Of a stretch of 64,000 bases of DNA, positions 16,393-25,513 are shown piece by piece (position 1 is the first letter of the stretch; every line of letters starts with the position of its first letter). The notes below the pieces were generated by a model. The model ran no database searches, was not told the origin of the DNA, and saw only the letters and a list, made by a program, of their open reading frames with translations. This DNA comes from Sulfuricurvum sp. PC08-66 (GTDB taxonomy: Bacteria; Campylobacterota; Campylobacteria; Campylobacterales; Sulfurimonadaceae). The stretch covers positions 1 to 64,000 of the forward strand of contig JQIT01000006.1 of NCBI GenBank assembly GCA_000830255.1, written 5' to 3'. The position numbers were made by a program, and so were the translations under genes.

Positions 16393-18408
16393 GTGCAAAA
16401 CCTATCTTTGTCAGAATTTACGCAACTCTTCGCAAATCAACAAAAAAATATACAAACTTCAAGTAAATACTGTTTTTTACTCGGTGCTGGCGCATCAAAA
16501 TCTTCGGGGATACCTACTGGAGAAGAGCTAGCTAAAACTTGGTTCAACCAAATCAAAAACATGATTTCAGAAGAAGAATTTAGCAAATGGAAGTTGCATA
16601 AAAAGATTGATGAAACAAAGCTAGCCGCATCCTACTCCGCTATCTATGAGCGTTGCTTTCGAGCCAACAAAGCAGATGGATACGCTGAAATACAATCCCA
16701 ACTTGAAAACAAAGAACCTAGTATTGGCTATGCCTATCTTGCAAAAATACTTGCCGAAACCCAAAACAGATTTGTCATCACCACCAATTTCGACTCACTT
16801 ATCGAGGATTCTCTCTTTTTATATACACGCAAAAAGCCACTGGTATGCGGGCATGAATCCTTGGCAAGTTACATCAATGTTCACGCTTCTAGACCGACCA
16901 TTGTCAAGATTCATCGCGATGTACTTTTTGACCCAATTAGTGATCCCGATGGTACAAGTAAGCTCAAAGCTGAGTGGAAAGAAGCACTCAAGCCTCTGCT
17001 AGAAGGATTTCGACTTGTCGTGATTGGGTATGGTGGTAATGATGGAAGTCTAATGGACTATCTAGCTGAAATAAAAGAGAAGAGAAATCCAATATATTGG
17101 TGTATACGAAAACAAGACACATTAGATGAGCGCGTAGAAAAAATATTAACTAAAGAGGACTATATAGTAATAATAGATGGATTTGATGAACTCTTGGTAG
17201 AGATTAGTGCCAAGGCAGGTATTGAGATAAACCCCGAAGAGTTTGTGAACAATGCCAAAAACCGAAAAGAGAAATTTATGGCAGAACAAACAAAATTTGT
17301 AAAACAAATTGACGAAAATATTGATAACGCCACAACTGAAGGAAAGAAAGTATCAGAAACTCTACAATGGTGGGTATATCAATTCAAAATCAACGCAGAG
17401 AAAGACCCTAAGAAAAAAGATGAGCTTTACCAAAAAGCCATTACAGAGCTTCCTAACTCATCTGAACTTCATGGCAACTACGCTAATTTTCTAAAAAATA
17501 TTCGCAAAGAGTACGACTTGGCAGAGAAGCATTATAAAAATGCACTTGAGATTAAACCAAATGATGCAGACATTAATGGCAACTATGCTCTATTTTTACA
17601 TAATACGCACAAAGATTACGACCTAGCGGAGCAGTACTATAAAAAAGCACTTGAGATTGAACCAAACCATGCAAATAACAATGGAAACTACGCCGCCTTT
17701 TTACACGATATTCGTAAAGAGCATGATGTAGCAGAGGACTACTATAAAAAAGCACTTGAGATTGAACAAAACAATGCAAATATTCATGGTAACTACGCCG
17801 CATTTCTACATGATATTCGTAAAGAGTACGACTTGGCAGAGAAGTACTACATGAAAGCACTTGGGATTGAACCAAACCGTGCAGACATTAATGGTAACTA
17901 CGCCCTATTTCTAAAAGGTATTCGTAAAGAGTACGACTTGGCAGAGAAGTACTATATGAAAGCACTTGAACTTAAACCGAACGATGCGAGCTTGAATGGC
18001 AATTACGCCATTTTTCTAAAAGATGCTCGAAAAAATTATGACTTAGCAGAGAAATACTATAAAAACGCACTTGAGATTGAACCAAACAATGCAAATTTTA
18101 ATGGCAATTTTGGTGGCTTTTTGTATTCACTAGGCAAAAAGCAAGAGGCAAAAATATATATTGACAAGGCAATGACACTCAGTCAAGCTGAAAAGATAAA
18201 AGATTTAGAAATTGAGCTTTGGTTTTATATCCTAGCCCATGAACAAAATCGCTATGAAGAGGCAAAAAGCAAAATAGATGAACTATTAGCCAAAGAGTAT
18301 AAATCAAAAGGGTGGAATTTCGAGAGTAATATCGAGCAAGCCAAAAAAGAGAAGCATCCGCATATAGATACGTTGGTCGAATACGCAAAAAAAATTACAG
18401 AGATATGA
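16393..18408 (+). CDS. SIR2-like NADase candidate fused to TPR array
   Basis: 671 aa from a GTG at 16393 with AGGA upstream. Residues about 20-280 form a SIR2-like Rossmann domain: LLGAGASKSSGIPTGEEL (31-46 region), TTNFDSLIE (130-138), KIHRD with the candidate catalytic His174, and GYGGND (212-217). Residues 285-355 are a charged linker. From 360 to 569 there are six near-identical 35-residue TPR units, then a degenerate seventh and a helical C-terminus. SIR2-like domains coupled to sensor repeats are known to deplete NAD in antiphage abortive infection; this gene stands alone, which fits a single-protein sensor-effector. Its codons are much richer in A/T (ATA, AAA, AAT) than neighbours on both sides, suggesting transfer. 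No phage or mobile gene flanks it. Confidence 0.82.
   Translation: MQNLSLSEFTQLFANQQKNIQTSSKYCFLLGAGASKSSGIPTGEELAKTWFNQIKNMISEEEFSKWKLHKKIDETKLAASYSAIYERCFRANKADGYAEIQSQLENKEPSIGYAYLAKILAETQNRFVITTNFDSLIEDSLFLYTRKKPLVCGHESLASYINVHASRPTIVKIHRDVLFDPISDPDGTSKLKAEWKEALKPLLEGFRLVVIGYGGNDGSLMDYLAEIKEKRNPIYWCIRKQDTLDERVEKILTKEDYIVIIDGFDELLVEISAKAGIEINPEEFVNNAKNRKEKFMAEQTKFVKQIDENIDNATTEGKKVSETLQWWVYQFKINAEKDPKKKDELYQKAITELPNSSELHGNYANFLKNIRKEYDLAEKHYKNALEIKPNDADINGNYALFLHNTHKDYDLAEQYYKKALEIEPNHANNNGNYAAFLHDIRKEHDVAEDYYKKALEIEQNNANIHGNYAAFLHDIRKEYDLAEKYYMKALGIEPNRADINGNYALFLKGIRKEYDLAEKYYMKALELKPNDASLNGNYAIFLKDARKNYDLAEKYYKNALEIEPNNANFNGNFGGFLYSLGKKQEAKIYIDKAMTLSQAEKIKDLEIELWFYILAHEQNRYEEAKSKIDELLAKEYKSKGWNFESNIEQAKKEKHPHIDTLVEYAKKITEI
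17470..18099 (+). repeat. Six tandem 105-bp repeats encoding TPR units
   Basis: The units begin with (N/H)GNYAxFL and contain KEYDLAEKYYKKALEIEPN; the DNA is nearly identical between several copies, beyond what protein constraint needs. Array expansion and contraction by recombination is likely. Confidence 0.85.
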
Positions 18409-18475
18409 TTCTTTCTCGATGATAAAACCTATTAATCCTCAGATGCTATGCTACGCCCAAAAAAGGATAACTCTC

Positions 18476-19009
18476 ATGCGTACACTTCTCCTCTTCGTGC
18501 TCTCTCTAGGCAGTGCAATGGCACTCACCCTCGATAGCCCCATACCTGCGGTAACCATCCCCGTAGAAAAGGGCGGCTACGTCGCTGGCGGTGCATTTGC
18601 GACGGCGGATTTCGTGGGGCAGACCAGCATTCTGATGTTCGTAGACCCTGACAATGGCGACGAGGGCAAAAACATGAACGAAGCCATCAAAACCGCGCGT
18701 GTGGCGGGGCGCATACGTCGAGAGGACTACAAAAGTTTCGTCCTCATCGATATGGCATCGACGTGGAAGCCCAATTTCGCCATCGCTAGCGCACTAGAGT
18801 CCAAACAAAAAGAGTTTCCCTACACTCGCTTCATCAAGGACTCTGAGAGTATCACCTCAAAAGCGTGGGGTATCGAAGAGGGAGGATATACCTGCATCAT
18901 CCTCGATGCGCAAGGAGTGGTACGGTTCGCCAAGCGTGCGCCCTTTAGCGACGCGGATACACGTGAAGCTGTAGAGCTATTGGTGCGTCTGACACACCCT
19001 ATCGAGTAG
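18476..19009 (+). CDS. YtfJ-like periplasmic thioredoxin-fold protein
   Basis: 177 aa from the ATG at 18476 with AAAGGA ahead; the longer frame has no such site. A signal peptide ends at SAMA. The mature part resembles the YtfJ family: FPYTRFIKDSESITSKAWGI, then YTCIILDAQGVVRFAKRAPF, where a thioredoxin-like fold lacks the CxxC pair. Role unknown; the family is sometimes wrongly labelled transcriptional regulator although exported. The 3' end overlaps the convergent ankyrin-MORN lipoprotein gene by 11 bases. Confidence 0.72.
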   Translation: MRTLLLFVLSLGSAMALTLDSPIPAVTIPVEKGGYVAGGAFATADFVGQTSILMFVDPDNGDEGKNMNEAIKTARVAGRIRREDYKSFVLIDMASTWKPNFAIASALESKQKEFPYTRFIKDSESITSKAWGIEEGGYTCIILDAQGVVRFAKRAPFSDADTREAVELLVRLTHPIE

Positions 19010-20348
19010 CTGGTCGTATCATCGTCGGGGTGTTTTGGAGCGTATCGGCTTGGAATGTCCCCAAAAAGAGTGCACCCTCACTGTCGGTGAAAAGCCCCTC
19101 GCCCTCACGCAAATCGTGGGCGAAATAGCCATCGTAGGTGGTGCCATTGGCATAGGTGAGTTTGCCTTTGCCGTGGCGCTTGTAGTCGATCACCTCTCCA
19201 TAATAGCTCTCACCGCTAGGGTAGCTTAGCCGTCCAATCCCAAAAGGGGTACGCCCAAGTGCCTCACCCTCGTAGCGCACCCCCTGACTGCTCGTAATAT
19301 GCATACGCACCAAAGGCGAAAAGGCTCCGAGTCTTCGCAAATTGGCTAATCGACGCGCATCGTGCGCCAAATCGATACCGATAGCTTGACGTGCGTAGAG
19401 CGCCTCGATAGCGGTATAGAGGGCGTATTGGCTCTTGGGGTGAAAGGCACCGTGCGTGCGTGTGGAGTCCTTGGAGGCTAAAGGTAGCATCTTTTCATAG
19501 AGTCCCACCATCACCTCTACGAAGCGCGGATTGTCCCGCTCATAGAGGTAGGTATACATATCGATAGACTCTTGGCACATCGACCATGTGGGCTTGGGAC
19601 AGCGCATCACCGTATCGATGATAGCCTCATAAAAACGCTTCTGTTTGTGCGTTTTTGCCAAGCTATCTAGCGCCGTATACGCCTCCTCGTACCGCCCTGC
19701 ATCACGCAGAGCAATAGCACGCTCAAACGCCTCATCGACAGCCGTATGAAGCCCCACCAAAAGCCCTGCATCGCGCAACATCGAAGCAATACGAGGATTT
19801 TTGGGCATGCGATACATCGAGTCATAGTCCAGTGCGGTGCGTCCAAATTGGTCTTTGGCGTAGACATTCACCCCTTGCACGAGCAAAAATTTCACCAGTG
19901 CCACATCAGCAAAAGCTGCCGCACGCATCAATGGGGTCTCACCCGTCATCGTCGAGTAGGCATCCACATCGATGCCCTGTTTCAAAAGTATCTGTGCTAC
20001 CTCTAGGCGCTCCTCACTCGCTCCCAAAGCATCCATGGCGCTAAACCATAGAAGCGAACCCTCGCAATTGATATCCCACCCTGCTTGCATGAGAGCAGGC
20101 ATAAGTTTCCATGCGCGTTTTAGCACTACCACATCGACGATAGTTTCACACGAGAGCTCCACCACAGAGGCTCCCTTGGCAAGGTGGTGCTCGATAAGCG
20201 CAATATCTGCACTCTCAAACGCGGCTGTAATATTTCCCTCGTCGCTCTCTAGAACGACCACCGTATCGACGCTAGGGGTCGAGGGAGCGGGCGTGGTGCT
20301 ACACCCCACCCACAAAAGCACTCCCAAAAGAAGTGCTACAACTCTCAT
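18999..20348 (-). CDS. Lipoprotein with ankyrin and MORN repeats
   Basis: 449 aa. Lipobox LLWVGC. Residues about 45-195 contain ankyrin-like repeats (TGETPLMRAAAFADVALVKF and DQFGRTALDYDSM). The middle is alpha-helical. Residues about 365-440 hold three MORN-type repeats (YEGEALGRTPFGIGRLSYPS, YYGEVIDYKRHGKGKLTYAN, YDGYFAHDLREGEGLF). Both repeat types bind proteins or lipids, so a periplasmic scaffold is a fair guess. ATG overlaps the ribF stop (ATGA), placing it in the peptidase-tlyA-ribF operon. Confidence 0.82.
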   Translation of the reverse strand: MRVVALLLGVLLWVGCSTTPAPSTPSVDTVVVLESDEGNITAAFESADIALIEHHLAKGASVVELSCETIVDVVVLKRAWKLMPALMQAGWDINCEGSLLWFSAMDALGASEERLEVAQILLKQGIDVDAYSTMTGETPLMRAAAFADVALVKFLLVQGVNVYAKDQFGRTALDYDSMYRMPKNPRIASMLRDAGLLVGLHTAVDEAFERAIALRDAGRYEEAYTALDSLAKTHKQKRFYEAIIDTVMRCPKPTWSMCQESIDMYTYLYERDNPRFVEVMVGLYEKMLPLASKDSTRTHGAFHPKSQYALYTAIEALYARQAIGIDLAHDARRLANLRRLGAFSPLVRMHITSSQGVRYEGEALGRTPFGIGRLSYPSGESYYGEVIDYKRHGKGKLTYANGTTYDGYFAHDLREGEGLFTDSEGALFLGTFQADTLQNTPTMIRPATR

Positions 20349-21178
20349 AGACAGCTCACTCGCAAAAGTTGGCGTACATGCGCGATGTCGGATTGGATTT
20401 GGGTTTTGAGTGCTTCGAAACTCTCGAAGTGTCGGTTTTCGCGCACATAATCGACCAGCTCTATCTCCAATCGATGCACCCCCTCGACACGCTCATCGAG
20501 GATATGTGTCTCGACCGCGAACGAACCATCAGTGGTGACGCGGTGCCCTACGAAGGTCACTGCAGGGCGAAAATGCGCCTCATCATCGCAACGCACGAAG
20601 GTGGCATAAACCCCTTCACGTGGTAGGAGATTTGGAATATTGGCGATATTGAGCGTAGGGACGAAATCGCTTTTGCCTAGCCCCTGCCCTGTGACCACCT
20701 CGCCATAAAGCGCGTAATTGCGTGTCAAAAAGGTGTTGGCTTCGTGTATGCGACCCTCTTTGAGGTAGCTACGAATGACTCTAGAGTGTATCGAAACCCC
20801 CTCGTGCAACACCTCATCGACCACCTCCACTTCACCTGCAAAAAGACGCGCCAAATCGCCTACGCCATAGGCACGCTCCTTGCCAAACATGAAATCATAC
20901 CCCACGACAATACGCTCTAATCGAGGGAACATCACCGCAAGCTTCTCGACAAACCCCACCGCATCGAGATGTCGAATATCGTCTAACTCGAGATGGAACA
21001 TAGGATAGTGGCAGTAGCGTGCACGCAGTTTGGCGGGGGTGAGATTGGCGTAGCCTGTCTCGATGACGACCACCGCGCCCTGCTTACCTAGGCGTGCGAA
21101 GAGCTGCTGGTGCGCCTTGTGCATCCCATCGAAGCCGCCAATGGCGATGCTATTTATGGTAGTGATAGAAGAACTCAC
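20345..21178 (-). CDS. ribF: Riboflavin kinase / FAD synthetase
   Basis: 277 aa from GTG 21178 (GAGGG ahead), overlapping tlyA by 29 bases. The N-terminal FAD synthetase half shows IAIGGFDGMHKAHQQL (the GxFDGxHxGH nucleotide motif, here with Lys before Ala) and VVGYDFMFGKERAYGV. The C-terminal flavokinase half has GQGLGKSDFVPTLNI, where the usual PTxN is kept, and GVYATFV. It makes FMN and FAD from riboflavin. At 277 aa it is shorter than the enterobacterial enzyme, as usual in this phylum. Confidence 0.93.
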   Translation of the reverse strand: MSSSITTINSIAIGGFDGMHKAHQQLFARLGKQGAVVVIETGYANLTPAKLRARYCHYPMFHLELDDIRHLDAVGFVEKLAVMFPRLERIVVGYDFMFGKERAYGVGDLARLFAGEVEVVDEVLHEGVSIHSRVIRSYLKEGRIHEANTFLTRNYALYGEVVTGQGLGKSDFVPTLNIANIPNLLPREGVYATFVRCDDEAHFRPAVTFVGHRVTTDGSFAVETHILDERVEGVHRLEIELVDYVRENRHFESFEALKTQIQSDIAHVRQLLRVSCL

Positions 21179-21857
21179 GGTTACCCTCTTTGCCTTCGAC
21201 GTGTGAGGGGAGCGTCACGACATGGCGCCACCCCAAAAGTGCACATGCATCCTCAAATCGACGCATAGCCAACTCAATAGCGCCCATATCGGTGACTACG
21301 CCTTGTTTGTTGCGTTTGGCAAGTTTGCCCACCTCAAATTGGGGCTTGAAAAGCATCACGATGTCGCCACGTGAGAGCTTGTCGAGTGCATAGATGACAT
21401 GTTGCAGTGAGATAAAAGCGACATCGCACGTCACCACATCGAAAGGCTCATGCTCATAGGTGCGAATATCTTGCCCCTCCAGATTGGTCACGCGGGTATC
21501 GCCTGCCACATCAGGGTGCAACTGTCCATGCCCTACATCCAGCGCCACAATAGCGCGTGGAGCATACTCCAAGAGCACTTGGGAAAATCCGCCTGTACTT
21601 GCCCCCACATCCAGCACCGCTTTGTCGGCGATATCGATGGGGTGCTCTAGCAAAAAGGCTTTGAGTTTATAAGCGGCTCGTCCGACGTAGTGCATCTCCT
21701 CCTCGAGGTGAATCTCCACGCCATCGGGGACTTCGTGAGAGGGCTTGGTGATGATACGTCCATCGACGAGAACTTTGGCGGCTTTAATTTGGGCTTGGGC
21801 GATGTTGCGGCTAGGAGAGATTCCTTGCAACACCATGTAGTAATCGAGTCGTGTCAA
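21150..21857 (-). CDS. tlyA: TlyA-type rRNA 2'-O-methyltransferase
   Basis: 235 aa from a TTG at 21857 that overlaps the upstream stop (TTGA), with AGGA ahead. N-terminal S4 RNA-binding domain (MTRLDYYMVLQGISPSRNIA, AAKVLVDGRIITKPS) and an FtsJ-like methyltransferase domain with AVLDVGASTGGFSQVLL and the Lys of FKPQFEVGK. TlyA methylates 16S and 23S rRNA and affects capreomycin sensitivity in mycobacteria and campylobacters. Coupled to ribF. Confidence 0.92.
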   Translation of the reverse strand: MTRLDYYMVLQGISPSRNIAQAQIKAAKVLVDGRIITKPSHEVPDGVEIHLEEEMHYVGRAAYKLKAFLLEHPIDIADKAVLDVGASTGGFSQVLLEYAPRAIVALDVGHGQLHPDVAGDTRVTNLEGQDIRTYEHEPFDVVTCDVAFISLQHVIYALDKLSRGDIVMLFKPQFEVGKLAKRNKQGVVTDMGAIELAMRRFEDACALLGWRHVVTLPSHVEGKEGNREFFYHYHK

Positions 21858-24472
21858 TAGGCAGTTCCTAGTTTGAGCAGAAAATCATTGCTTTTGACAA
21901 TGGAGTTGTAACTATAATCGATACCTACATTGAGAGGGCTTAAATGCGCGAGCAAGAACTCCCACGAAACGCCCACATTCAGCTCATACATACGGCTGTA
22001 GGCGTTGGCATCGAGGGCTTGAACTGTTTTGCCTTGGGTGAGTTTGATCGAGGAGGCATCGAAAAATATCGCCGAAGCGCTCGCCTCTACCATCGTACGA
22101 CGTATCCCAATGGGCAGTACAGCATCATAGAGCGGTGTACGAAACGCCTTTTTGAGACCTGTTTGCAATTGTCCCAATTGGCGCAGTTTCATTGCCAATG
22201 CCGTACTGTTGAGCGTCGATGTCGTGGCATCGCTGTACCATGTGAAGCTGTCACGTCGCAAGCTCAAATCATCGCTTTGCGCCACGCCCACCTTGGCATA
22301 GCCCAACGCAAAGAGTGTAGGCAATAGCTCATAGGTAGCATCGACTTGCACTATGCCTGCATGTCGACCATTGATGAGGCGATGTGCCAAGGTCGCGCCT
22401 ATATATCGATGCCAATCTTGCGCCATACCATAATGCTCTCCCCACACCACGCGACCACTCGTCGTGATGCTTTGACTCGACATATCTCCCCACATGCCAT
22501 CGTATTGACTCACCACTTGCGCCACGTGTCGATTGGAGCGCGACAACACATAGGAGACGAGACCTTGCGCTTGGGCAATTTGCCCATAGATGGGGTCATC
22601 GATATAGGCACTCAAAAGCGAATAGTTCAGCAGTGATTCGAGATTGCTGTACATCGCCATGTAGCTTTGGGTGCCCAACAATTTCCCCCCACCCAATCCT
22701 ACATAGTTGTACATCATAGGGTCTACGAAATCGATAGTGCCATAGAGCGACCATCCATTGACCACGTCAAAAAGCGCCATAGGCAAAAAGGTCGCTAGAT
22801 GCAGGTTTTGCAGTGGCACATAGGGTGCAGACGCCTTCTCATGCGAAACCTCGAGGGTGATATCCAAAGGTGCAAGGGCGTAGCTATAGGAGGCTGGTAG
22901 TGCTTCTTGGGCAGTTTCGAGCGGTGCTTTTTGTAGCGCGTAGCCTTGCGCATCGACGGTCACCGCTAGGAAATACGCCTCATCGATGAGACGCGCATCG
23001 ACGATGTTGTCCGCGTGGGAGAGTCGCTCGATTTTACCCTGTGAGAGACGATAAAGTGAGGCGCCATAGTCACTGTTGGCAATAAAATAGAGCTTGCCAT
23101 CGACCACCTCGATGAGCTTGCTCCAATACCCTGCAAAACTCCCAAGTGCCACACCCTCACGGTAGAGTGTGCGCGTATCACCCTCCTGCTTGGCGTAATA
23201 AACAGCACCTACATCGTCCAAAATCGCACTGCTGTTGACCCTATCGATGGCGCGATTATCGACATAAAGCATAGGCGTCTCATAGGCATCGCGCATATCG
23301 AAATAGGCTTCATGAGAGGCGCGTCTATCGAGGATATGACGACTGCTTGTCGATGGCAAAAGTTGCGCATTTTCATCGAACAATCCTGTCTCGATACGGT
23401 TGGGCGCGCTGTAGCCTTGTGAGGTGCTGTAATTTTTCCCCTCGATAGCGAAGACTTTGCCCGTCAAAAGTGTGCTCTTTTGGATAGTAAATGCACCGCT
23501 TTTTTTGTCATAAGCGTAGAGACGATTGGGTCCCTCTTGGTCGATGAGCATCCCTCCTATCGAAGAGGTGTCGTGATTGAGTGCGCCATAGCTGTGCCCA
23601 CGTGCTAATACTTCGCCCTCCAAGAGCTGCATCTTTTGCGTCTCTTGATGCAACTGCATCAAAAATCCCCCAATGAGCGTGCGGTACTCATACCCAAAGT
23701 GTTCGCGAAACGAATCGTTGAGCCAGAGTGGATTCATGTAGTGTTTGGCGTGTGCCTTGAAAAAGGCATTGACCTTATCGACACCATAAAGTTGCGACAA
23801 ATAGGCGAAAAAGTAGCCTCCCACGAGGTATTTCTCGGTCGTGTAGGGAAAATCGATGTGGTTGTTGAGCAGGCGTGTGTAGTTGAGCGCGCCCCCTTTG
23901 GAGAGGGCATAGACGAGCGCACGATGCTCTCCCACATAGAGCCGTCCGCCAATGCCTGCACGCGATTCGTTCATGACGGCATTGCCCTCGATGAGGAAGG
24001 TGGGCAAAAGATAGTTGGGATTGATAAACCACATGCCATTGTTGCCGTAGATATTTTGGAGCACTTCAGAGGTCTCGACCTTCGCATCGAGCTGATAGGT
24101 ATGCGCTACTTCGTGCACTATGATCTCATCGAGCCACGATGCCGCACCGAAATAGTCTATCATCGATGCGCCACCGCTGTAAAACTCATTGCGTAGTAAC
24201 GGATAGAAGGTCGCTATCGCATTGGCGACTTGGTTGTGGTAGCTACCTAATATAGTGTAGTTGCGTTGGGTGAGATTGTGGTCGAAGGAGTGGGCATATT
24301 GCGGATGAAGTTTGTGTAGCTTCGCATCGAGCGATTGCGCTACATGGGCATCAGGAGCGGTGAATATCACCTCTTGGCTCTCATCCCCCATCACACGATA
24401 GGGCATATCCGATGAGACCATCTGTCCCCATGCCACCATCACACCTAGCCAAACCACCACAAACTTTTTCAT
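21854..24472 (-). CDS. Zinc metallopeptidase fused to propeller-like and beta-barrel regions
   Basis: 872 aa with a signal peptide (ending near GQMVSS). A gluzincin-type zinc site is visible: HEVAH at 120-124 and the third ligand Glu162 in FLIEGNAVMNES. Residues about 270-545 are repetitive beta sequence that looks like a TolB/DPP-type propeller. From about 545 to the end alternating strands run to a C-terminal LGTAY, consistent with an outer-membrane barrel. An extracellular or periplasmic peptidase anchored by its own barrel is the simplest reading. First gene of peptidase-tlyA-ribF-ankyrin/MORN. ATG follows AAAAGGA. Confidence 0.7.
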   Translation of the reverse strand: MKKFVVVWLGVMVAWGQMVSSDMPYRVMGDESQEVIFTAPDAHVAQSLDAKLHKLHPQYAHSFDHNLTQRNYTILGSYHNQVANAIATFYPLLRNEFYSGGASMIDYFGAASWLDEIIVHEVAHTYQLDAKVETSEVLQNIYGNNGMWFINPNYLLPTFLIEGNAVMNESRAGIGGRLYVGEHRALVYALSKGGALNYTRLLNNHIDFPYTTEKYLVGGYFFAYLSQLYGVDKVNAFFKAHAKHYMNPLWLNDSFREHFGYEYRTLIGGFLMQLHQETQKMQLLEGEVLARGHSYGALNHDTSSIGGMLIDQEGPNRLYAYDKKSGAFTIQKSTLLTGKVFAIEGKNYSTSQGYSAPNRIETGLFDENAQLLPSTSSRHILDRRASHEAYFDMRDAYETPMLYVDNRAIDRVNSSAILDDVGAVYYAKQEGDTRTLYREGVALGSFAGYWSKLIEVVDGKLYFIANSDYGASLYRLSQGKIERLSHADNIVDARLIDEAYFLAVTVDAQGYALQKAPLETAQEALPASYSYALAPLDITLEVSHEKASAPYVPLQNLHLATFLPMALFDVVNGWSLYGTIDFVDPMMYNYVGLGGGKLLGTQSYMAMYSNLESLLNYSLLSAYIDDPIYGQIAQAQGLVSYVLSRSNRHVAQVVSQYDGMWGDMSSQSITTSGRVVWGEHYGMAQDWHRYIGATLAHRLINGRHAGIVQVDATYELLPTLFALGYAKVGVAQSDDLSLRRDSFTWYSDATTSTLNSTALAMKLRQLGQLQTGLKKAFRTPLYDAVLPIGIRRTMVEASASAIFFDASSIKLTQGKTVQALDANAYSRMYELNVGVSWEFLLAHLSPLNVGIDYSYNSIVKSNDFLLKLGTAY

Positions 24473-24518
24473 CTTTTTCCTTTTGAGTTATCGAAAGATA
24501 GCATATAAAAATTTGGGC

Positions 24519-24983
24519 TTAGAACTTACCGCCCAAAAGCAAGCTCACTTTTTGGCTATTCTCTTTGAGTCCGTAGCCATAAATAATTTCAAAAGCCAAT
24601 GGTCCCCAAACAGTGATATCGGTATACGCAATTATTGTATTGTTGACAAATTCATTGTTCTCATTAAATCCCATTTCATAGCCTACAAATAGATCCATGA
24701 AATTTTCAATTACTGGTAGCCCAAGAGCAATTTGTTGCTCAAGCGTTTGCAATCTACTCTCAGGAACTTCATCTGTCAAAACAGAAAATCTAAATCCTAG
24801 TATCAAAACATCAGGTTGCATTTCCATACCCATGATAGAGTGAAAATAGCTACGTTTTACATCTGATGTATTGCTAGCATCGAAATATTTTCCTACAAAG
24901 AGTGTCGATTTGAACATTTCAGGATTGTACTCTGCCATCAAACCACTCAATACCACCATCCAAACCAATAGAATCTTTTTCAT
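24519..24983 (-). CDS. Small outer-membrane-like protein 1
   Basis: 154 aa with a signal peptide (ending SGLMA) and alternating hydrophobic strands ending in LLLGGKF, where the terminal Phe is typical of barrel proteins. ATG after AAGGA. One of four neighbouring genes of the same size, orientation and architecture; they are only weakly similar in sequence. More AT-rich than the peptidase gene downstream. Function unknown. Confidence 0.65.
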   Translation of the reverse strand: MKKILLVWMVVLSGLMAEYNPEMFKSTLFVGKYFDASNTSDVKRSYFHSIMGMEMQPDVLILGFRFSVLTDEVPESRLQTLEQQIALGLPVIENFMDLFVGYEMGFNENNEFVNNTIIAYTDITVWGPLAFEIIYGYGLKENSQKVSLLLGGKF

Positions 24984-25029
24984 CTTTTTTTCCTTGATAT
25001 TAATTTCTTACTTTTAAAAAAGCAAAACT

Positions 25030-25491
25030 TTAAAACTTTATGCCCACATTGATAAAAAAAGCGTGGTCATTATCTATAACCGAACGCTGATACATTGCCT
25101 CAATAACAAAAAAGTGACCATCCTCGTCAAAAGCAAATCCATAGTCCATTTGAAGAGAAATATTTCTTTTGTCTAATTTTGGCACCGTAGTTAGTGCATA
25201 ACCAATATGCGTACTCAAATTTTCACTCCATAGATAACCAAACATTATGTTATCCGAATAATACTCGACCGTAGAATCCAACTCATGATGCTCTATTCGA
25301 TAAGCAAAAAGTAAATTCGTCTCGAACATACTGATATCAAAACCCAATGCCGTATAGGTAGCAGGAGTAGCATAGCTGTACGATGTATCCATGTGATAGG
25401 ATTTGCCCAGTAGTATCTCGATTTTTTTGTAATGCGGCTCATAGGCTTGCGCAAAAAGCGCAAGAGATAGAAACAAAAAAAGCTTTTTCAT
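25030..25491 (-). CDS. Small outer-membrane-like protein 2
   Basis: 153 aa with signal peptide (LALFAQA), amphipathic strands and C-terminal INVGIKF. ATG after AAAAGGAAAA. Same layout as the flanking genes, suggesting divergence from a common barrel ancestor; the sequence gives no ligand or role. Confidence 0.65.
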   Translation of the reverse strand: MKKLFLFLSLALFAQAYEPHYKKIEILLGKSYHMDTSYSYATPATYTALGFDISMFETNLLFAYRIEHHELDSTVEYYSDNIMFGYLWSENLSTHIGYALTTVPKLDKRNISLQMDYGFAFDEDGHFFVIEAMYQRSVIDNDHAFFINVGIKF

Positions 25492-25513
25492 CTATTTTCC
25501 TTTTGCAAACGCT

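Noticed and set aside
17573-17875. 100-codon frame antisense to the TPR array
   Set aside because: It repeats with the same 105-bp period as the array and so is a shadow of the TPR repeats.
17470-18099. CRISPR array or satellite repeat
   Set aside because: The period is 105 bp, in frame, and encodes TPR helices; there are no spacers of constant length between short repeats.
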